DNA of 64,000 bases from Cyrtodaria siliqua. Its lineage: Eukaryota > Mollusca > Bivalvia > Adapedonta > Hiatellidae. The notes under the pieces were generated by a model. It did no database searches, was not told the DNA's origin, and worked only from the letters and a program-made list of their open reading frames with translations. The stretch spans positions 267,673 through 331,672 of the forward strand of contig JAWPHD010001342.1 of assembly GCA_037043455.1 (NCBI GenBank), in the 5' to 3' direction. Position numbers and translations under genes: made by a program. This document shows positions 59,029 through 64,000 of this stretch, piece by piece. Position 1 is the stretch's first letter; each line of letters begins with the position of its first letter.

Positions 59029-60932
59029 AAACAAGAGGTCAATGACCTTGAAGCTCTACTGATTGATTTTGATTTCAGGAAGTAGTCGCTACAAACTGTT
59101 TTTTTGAAAATCTATTTTTAGCCGTGGTGGCCATCTTGAATTTCCGGCCGACCTGAAATTTTGCTAGGATCAATTAGACATCAAGAGCAACATTCCTGTG
59201 AAGTTTCATGAAAATCCGTCTAGTAGTTTCAGAGGAGTAGTCGCTACAAGTTTTCATTATATAACTCTATGTAAACAAAGATGGCCACTGACAGCCATGT
59301 TTAACATTGAATCAAAATAATGTTCGACTCGGATAACCATCATGTCATGCTGATCATTTTAGAAAAAGTCCCATATCAATATTGCTTATAGTTTTCAAGA
59401 AGTAGTCGCTACAAACTTATTTTTTAAAAATCTATTTTTAGCCATGGCGGCCATCTTGAATTTCCGGCCGACCTGAAATTTTGCTAAGATCAATTAGACA
59501 TCAAGAGCAACATTCGTGTTAAGTTTCATGAAAATCCGTCTAGTAGTTTCAGAGGAGTAGTCGCTACAAGTTTTCATTATATAACTCTATGTAAACAAAG
59601 ATGGCCACTGACAGCCATGTTTAACATTGAATCAAAATAATGTTCGACTCGGATAACCATCATGTCATGCTGATCATTTTAGAAAAAGTCCCATATCAAT
59701 ATTGCTTATAGTTTTCAAGAAGTAGTCGCTACAAACTTATTTTTTAAAAATCTATTTTAAGCCATGGCGGCCATCTTGAATTTCCGGCTGACCTGAAATT
59801 TTGCTAAGATCAATTAGACATCAAGAGCAACATTCGTGTTAAGTTTCATGAAAATCCGTCGAGTAGTTTCAGAGGAGTAGTCGCTACAAGTTATCATTAT
59901 ATAACTCTATGTAAACAAACATGGCCACTGGCAGCCATGTTTAACGTCGAATCAAAATAATGTTCAACTTGAATAACCTTCATGTCATGCTGATCATTTT
60001 AGAAAAAGTCCCATATCAATATCACTTATAGTTTTCAAGAAGTAGTCGCTACAAACTTGTTTTTTGAAAATCTATTTTTAGCCATGGCGGCCATCTTGAA
60101 TTTCCGGCCGACCTGAAATTTTGCAAGGATCAATTAGACATCAAGAGCAACATTCGTGTGAAGTTTCATGAAAATCCGTCAAGTAGTTTCAGAGGAGTAG
60201 TCGCTACAAGTTTTCATTATATAACTCTATGTAAACAAAGATGGCCGCTGGCAGCCATGTTTAACGTCGAATCAAAACGATTTTCGACAAGGACCAACAT
60301 CATGTCATGCTGATCATTTTAGAACAAGTCCATTATCAATATCTCTTATAGTTTTCAAGAAGTAGTCGCTACAAACCTATTTTTTAAAAATCTATTTTTA
60401 GCCGTGGCGGCCATCTGAATTTCCGGCCGACCTGAAATTTTGCTAGGATCAATTAGACATCAAGAGCAACATTCCTGTGAAGTTTCATGAAAATCCGTCA
60501 AGTAGTTTCAGAGGAGTAGTCGCTACAAGTTTTCATTATATAACTCTATGTAAACAAAGATGGCCGCTGGCAGCCATGTTTAACGTCGAATCAAAACGAT
60601 TTTCGACAAGGACCAACATCATGTCATGCTGATTATTTTAGAAAAAGTCCCATAGCAATATCCCTTAGAGTTTTCAAGAAGTAGTCGCTACAAACTTGTT
60701 TTTTAAAAACCTATTTTTAGATTTGGCGGCCATCTTGGATTTCACATCTACATGAATTTTTGCTAGGATCAACTAGACTTCATGGGCAACATTTCTGAGA
60801 AGTTTCATGAAAATCCATTCAGTAGTTTCAGAGGAGTAGTCGCTACAAAAAAAAGTTTAGGGACAGACGGACGGCGGCAGACGCCGCACCACGGCATAAG
60901 CTCTGCTGATCTCTGATCAGTAGAGCTAAAAA
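59029..60932 (+). mobile_element. Tandem-cored dispersed element, five internal repeats
   Basis: Start aaacaagaggtcaatgacct, end gatcagtagagctaaaaa. The order of internal variants closely follows the copy at 37111-38704 (for example ttcgactcggataaccatca, then tcgacaaggaccaacatca), with one extra unit, suggesting recent common ancestry. Confidence 0.85.
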
Positions 60933-61329
60933 CAAACAACAGGAAGTATATAACATGTGTTTAAACGAATAAAAGAACAGCAGCGACATGTGCTGATCCC
61001 TGATGTCGTGGGTGATGCGTTTCTATGCGCATGCGCAGATAAATCCTTTGTTCTCTTTTATATATTTAATGTAAACGTACAGCAGACGATAATTGAAAAC
61101 ATTTTTAAAATAGTAATTTTATGGTCGACCTAATCAGACCATGTAATTCACAGAGCTCCAGATAAGAAATTTTTGGGGTTATTTTAGCACTCAAATTTAG
61201 GAAATCAGCATTGAAATAATAAATTGGGCGTACAATCAGCATTGATAATTTACAATTATATTCATATTCTCCAAATACCCATGACAGATTCTTTTTCTTG
61301 CACATCATAGACATGTTTCAAGCTGACGC

Positions 61330-61800
61330 CGCCAGCTACTAACGATTTTCATGTTTTCTTGCATACCGGATGTTGGCGCGTGAATTTTACCTCGATGCTA
61401 GGGTGAGATGGAAATATCTAGCCCCGTTAAATGTATTCTAAGGTATGCAAGAAAACTCATATACATGAAACGTCATGACATCATGTTGGTGGCGTCGCCT
61501 TATTTTAGCATAAAATCTATCCACATAAGATAGGGAAATCTCACCCTCGGGATCAGAACTGCAACCACGACCTCGGTAGATGGAGCCTCATCCCTGGTTA
61601 CAGTTCTGACCCTCGGGTGGGATTTCCCTATCTAACATGGATACTCATGATGGATTCTTATATTCTTGCAAATGTTTTTTGAATGCAGCAACCAATAGCA
61701 AAGATATAGCCTGCACAAGATTTGGTATTTAACTCAGCACAGCTCGTCCCTGGTTACAATTCTGACCCACGGGTGAGATTCCCCTACCTCACAAGGATAC
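61330..61800. mobile_element. Two small foldbacks
   Basis: gttttcttgcatacc (near 61355) and ggtatgcaagaaaac (near 61442) form one inverted pair. gatagggaaatctcaccctc (61530) and gagggt...gggatttccctatc (61610-61640) form another, with a partial direct copy near 61740-61800 (ctggttacaattctgaccca). Confidence 0.55.
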
Positions 61801-62079
61801 TCATGATGGACTCATATATTCTTATATTTAGCAGAATTGTACCAATACAGCTTTATTTAAACAAACAGAACTTTGAAGGAAAGCAATGCTTACAACAAAC
61901 TGCTGTTCCTCAAGATTAAAAGTGATGTCTGGCAATGTGCCTGATAACTCATGGTCGAAGTTTATTGAATATTTTGTGAGTACAGCAATTTCCTTTTACA
62001 CTCAGGTCATGAAATCAAATGTGTTTTTTTTCTTCATATCTATTTCAATTCCATGCAATTACTGCAGATACGATTTGGA

Positions 62080-62870
62080 TGTGATTATATGTGAAAGCTT
62101 TTCACCAATAACTTGTAATGTAAAGACTAAAGAAACTGTGGTATATGCTGCATCCACCACGAGTTACTGCTTGGCGATTTGGATGTGATTCTTTTCACCA
62201 ATAACTTGTAAAGACTAAAGACACTGTGGTATATGCTGCATCCACTAGGAGTTACTGCTTGGAAATTTGGATGTGATTCTTTTCACCTATAACTTGTAAT
62301 GTAAAGACTAAAGAAACTGTGGTATATGCTGCATCCACCACGAGTTACTGCTTGGCGATTTGGATGTGATTCTTTTCACCAATAACTTGTAAAGAATAAA
62401 GACACTGTGGTATATGCTGCATCCACTAGGAGTTATTGCCTGGTGATTTGGATGTGATTCTATGTGAAAGTTTAATCTTTTCATCAATAACTTGTAGTGT
62501 AAAGACTAAAGACACTGTGGTATATGCTGCATCCACCAAGAGTTACTGCTTGGTGATTTGGATGTGATTCTACATGAAAGCTTAATCTTTTCACCAATAA
62601 CTTGTAGTGTAAAGAATAAAGACCAGTGGTATATGCTGCATCCACCACGAGTTACTGCTTGGCGATTTGGATGTGATTCTATTTGAAAGTTTAATCTTTT
62701 CACCAATAACTGACTAAAGAAACTGTGGTATATGCTGCATTCACTAGGAGTTACTGCTTGGCAATTTGGGTGTGACTCTATGTGAAAGTTTAATCTTTTC
62801 ACCAATAACTTCTAGTGTAAAGACTAACGCTGCATCCACTAGGAGTTACTGCTTGGTAAATTTTGTATTT
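62080..62870 (+). repeat. Minisatellite, ~100-130-bp unit, about eight copies
   Basis: Repeated blocks are gtggtatatgctgcatccac, gagttactgcttggcgattt, ggatgtgattct, cttttcaccaataacttg and taaagactaaagaaact. Two unit lengths occur depending on an optional atgtgaaagtttaat segment. It opens reverse frames that are not genes. Confidence 0.9.
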
Positions 62871-63300
62871 TTATGAATTGATTAAATAAGAAATTATTTA
62901 CCTATATTATCTAACATCTCAAACAGTAAAACATCATAAACACCAGGATAACGTGTCATTATCGACAGAAAGCGCATCTGCGTCAAGAAGGTGAGCAAAC
63001 TTGGGCTTTAAACTTTGCAATCTCTTAACACTAAACACAATACTGAAATGGCTTGATTTTTTCAAGCTAAACTTCAATATTTACGAATTTCATGTAACAA
63101 AGTTATTAATACTTTGATTAAAAGGTCTACTAGATGACAGAGTTGTCCTTTCTGTAATTAGTTGTAGCCCCTTTTTGTACAAAACACATTGAGATATATC
63201 TGGAATATTACGTGGCATTACGTGTGTATAATAGTGTACTATAGGCAATTTTTTGATTATGCGTTTCTTTTTTCTTTCAGGATATAATTTAATTAATATG

Positions 63301-63491
63301 AATTGAATTGGATTTTATAGTCGCACCAACAGCTAAGGTCATATGGCGACTTTTCAGCTTCCACTGGTGGAGGAAGACCCCAGGTGCCACTCCCGGCAAT
63401 TTTTAAGCACGGGCGAGCACCTGGATAGAACCACCGATGTTCCGCAAGCCAGCTGGATAGCTTTCTCACATAAAGATTCCTAGGCCCCTGA
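63301..63491 (-). mobile_element. 5'-truncated SINE with 15-bp target duplication
   Basis: Same body as 9115-9382 (ttatagtcgcaccaacagct, gtggaggaagaccccagg, gcaagccagctggatagct) but without the tRNA-like head. Flanked by the direct repeat aatttaattaatatg at 63286-63300 and 63492-63506. Loss of the 5' head with intact target duplication fits incomplete reverse transcription. Confidence 0.88.
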
Positions 63492-63658
63492 AATTTAATT
63501 AATATGTACTTTGATCACAAAACAAATACTTCTCAAAACAATATAGCTCCCTACGATTATAATAAAAACTCGCCGACTCATCGAGTTTTAAAAAACAAAA
63601 ATTACACTCAGCATGAGTCCCTGAATTTCGTGCACTTGGACCTTTCACATGAACTAAC

Positions 63659-63908
63659 CTGAAATCTGTTTAGGGTGACGTTAGTGTCGGCCGAAAATTG
63701 AATGGCAAAAGGCATGTGTAGCACAGTAGTCAAATTCACAGCCTGTAGTAGAAGGATCGTCATAAACACCACCTCTGGCTGAAGTCTCCCGCCCGAGTAC
63801 ACAAAACAAACGAACATTAAAAACGAGATCAGCTTGACCGCTACAAAGAATGGCCCCACATTTAGGGCCCTAATGTATCCAAGCACTTTAACTTTTTTGG
63901 CTTCAGCC
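63659..63908 (-). CDS. ABCC4: Variable TM5-TM6 exon, copy K (ABCC4-like, most canonical)
   Basis: A 250-nt exon (1 + 83 codons, phase 2 to 0). It begins AEAKKVKVLGYIRALNVGPF, has helix KLISFLMFVCFVYSG, a short loop GRLQPEVVFMTILL and TM6 LQAVNLTTVLHMPFAIQF, and ends NVTLNRFQ. The PFAIQF block is the best match in the array to vertebrate MRP4 TM6, so this may be the ancestral or default version. Acceptor ttgtacag, donor gttagt. It is the first of the array in transcription order and lies near the window edge. Confidence 0.9.
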
Positions 63909-64000
63909 CTGTACAATTTGAAGAAGAAAACCAACACAAATGACATTTTTTTCTGATTGAAATCTGGACAACATTTTATCAAATGTATTCAGTTTTTAAC

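Noticed and set aside
62506..62805. Reverse open frame of 99 codons with repeated KRLNFxIESHPN
   Set aside because: Translation of the ~115-bp minisatellite at 62080-62870; periodic and without splice signals.
12220..63908. Ten separate tandem ABC transporter genes
   Set aside because: Only one TM5-TM6 exon type is repeated. No other TMD1 exon, linker or NBD exon is found between copies, and only one set of constant exons follows.

Overview
The window reads as intron-rich, AT-rich eukaryotic DNA from a marine invertebrate, most likely a bivalve mollusc. Short coding exons with GT/AG borders sit far apart among many tRNA-derived SINEs, foldback/MITE elements, tandem-repeat-cored dispersed elements of the pearl/HINE kind reported from bivalves, and minisatellites. 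There is no prokaryotic gene organisation. The species assignment is inference.

One protein-coding gene can be supported. It is the middle part of an ABCC transporter of the ABCC4/MRP4 type, transcribed on the minus strand from beyond the right edge toward the left edge. Five constant exons lie at the left. In transcript order they are the TMD1-NBD1 linker (7205-7315), Walker A (5006-5095), Q-loop (2167-2358), ABC signature/Walker B/D-loop (1642-1823) and H-loop (576-672). Their phases join perfectly. The gene's first exons and promoter, and its TMD2/NBD2 end, are outside the window.

Upstream of the linker exon, over about 51.7 kb (12220-63908), the same single exon, encoding the last two membrane helices of TMD1 (TM5-loop-TM6), is present in ten intact, divergent copies plus at least two decayed relics. 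Every intact copy is 250 or 253 nt, starts in phase 2, ends in phase 0, has AG/GT borders and is open throughout. The lengths equal 1 modulo 3, so only a transcript with exactly one copy joins cleanly to the constant exons. This is the architecture of a mutually exclusive exon cassette: one NBD engine combined with ten or more alternative substrate-path helix pairs. Copies fall into subfamilies by position: K; J and I; H and F; G; D, C and B (very recent tandem duplicates); A.

The rest is intronic. 0.6-1.1 kb holds a minisatellite made from the 5' end of the H-loop exon. 2.5-10 kb carries TIR elements, a palindromic MITE and a SINE with clear target duplications. 14-16.5 kb is the recent exon-duplication tract with self-complementary minisatellite spacers. 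19-24 kb has decayed retroelement pieces. 26.3-31.2 kb is a 4.8-kb array of a 16-bp unit with two main states; it opens all three forward frames and produces long but spurious ORFs. 31-42 kb has further satellites, a 2-kb TIR element split by a hAT-like element, and SINEs. 42-53 kb and 59-61 kb are dominated by dispersed elements with about 340-bp internal repeats. 54-56 kb has a hAT element with an exact 8-bp target duplication inside a SINE, then an AT-rich satellite.
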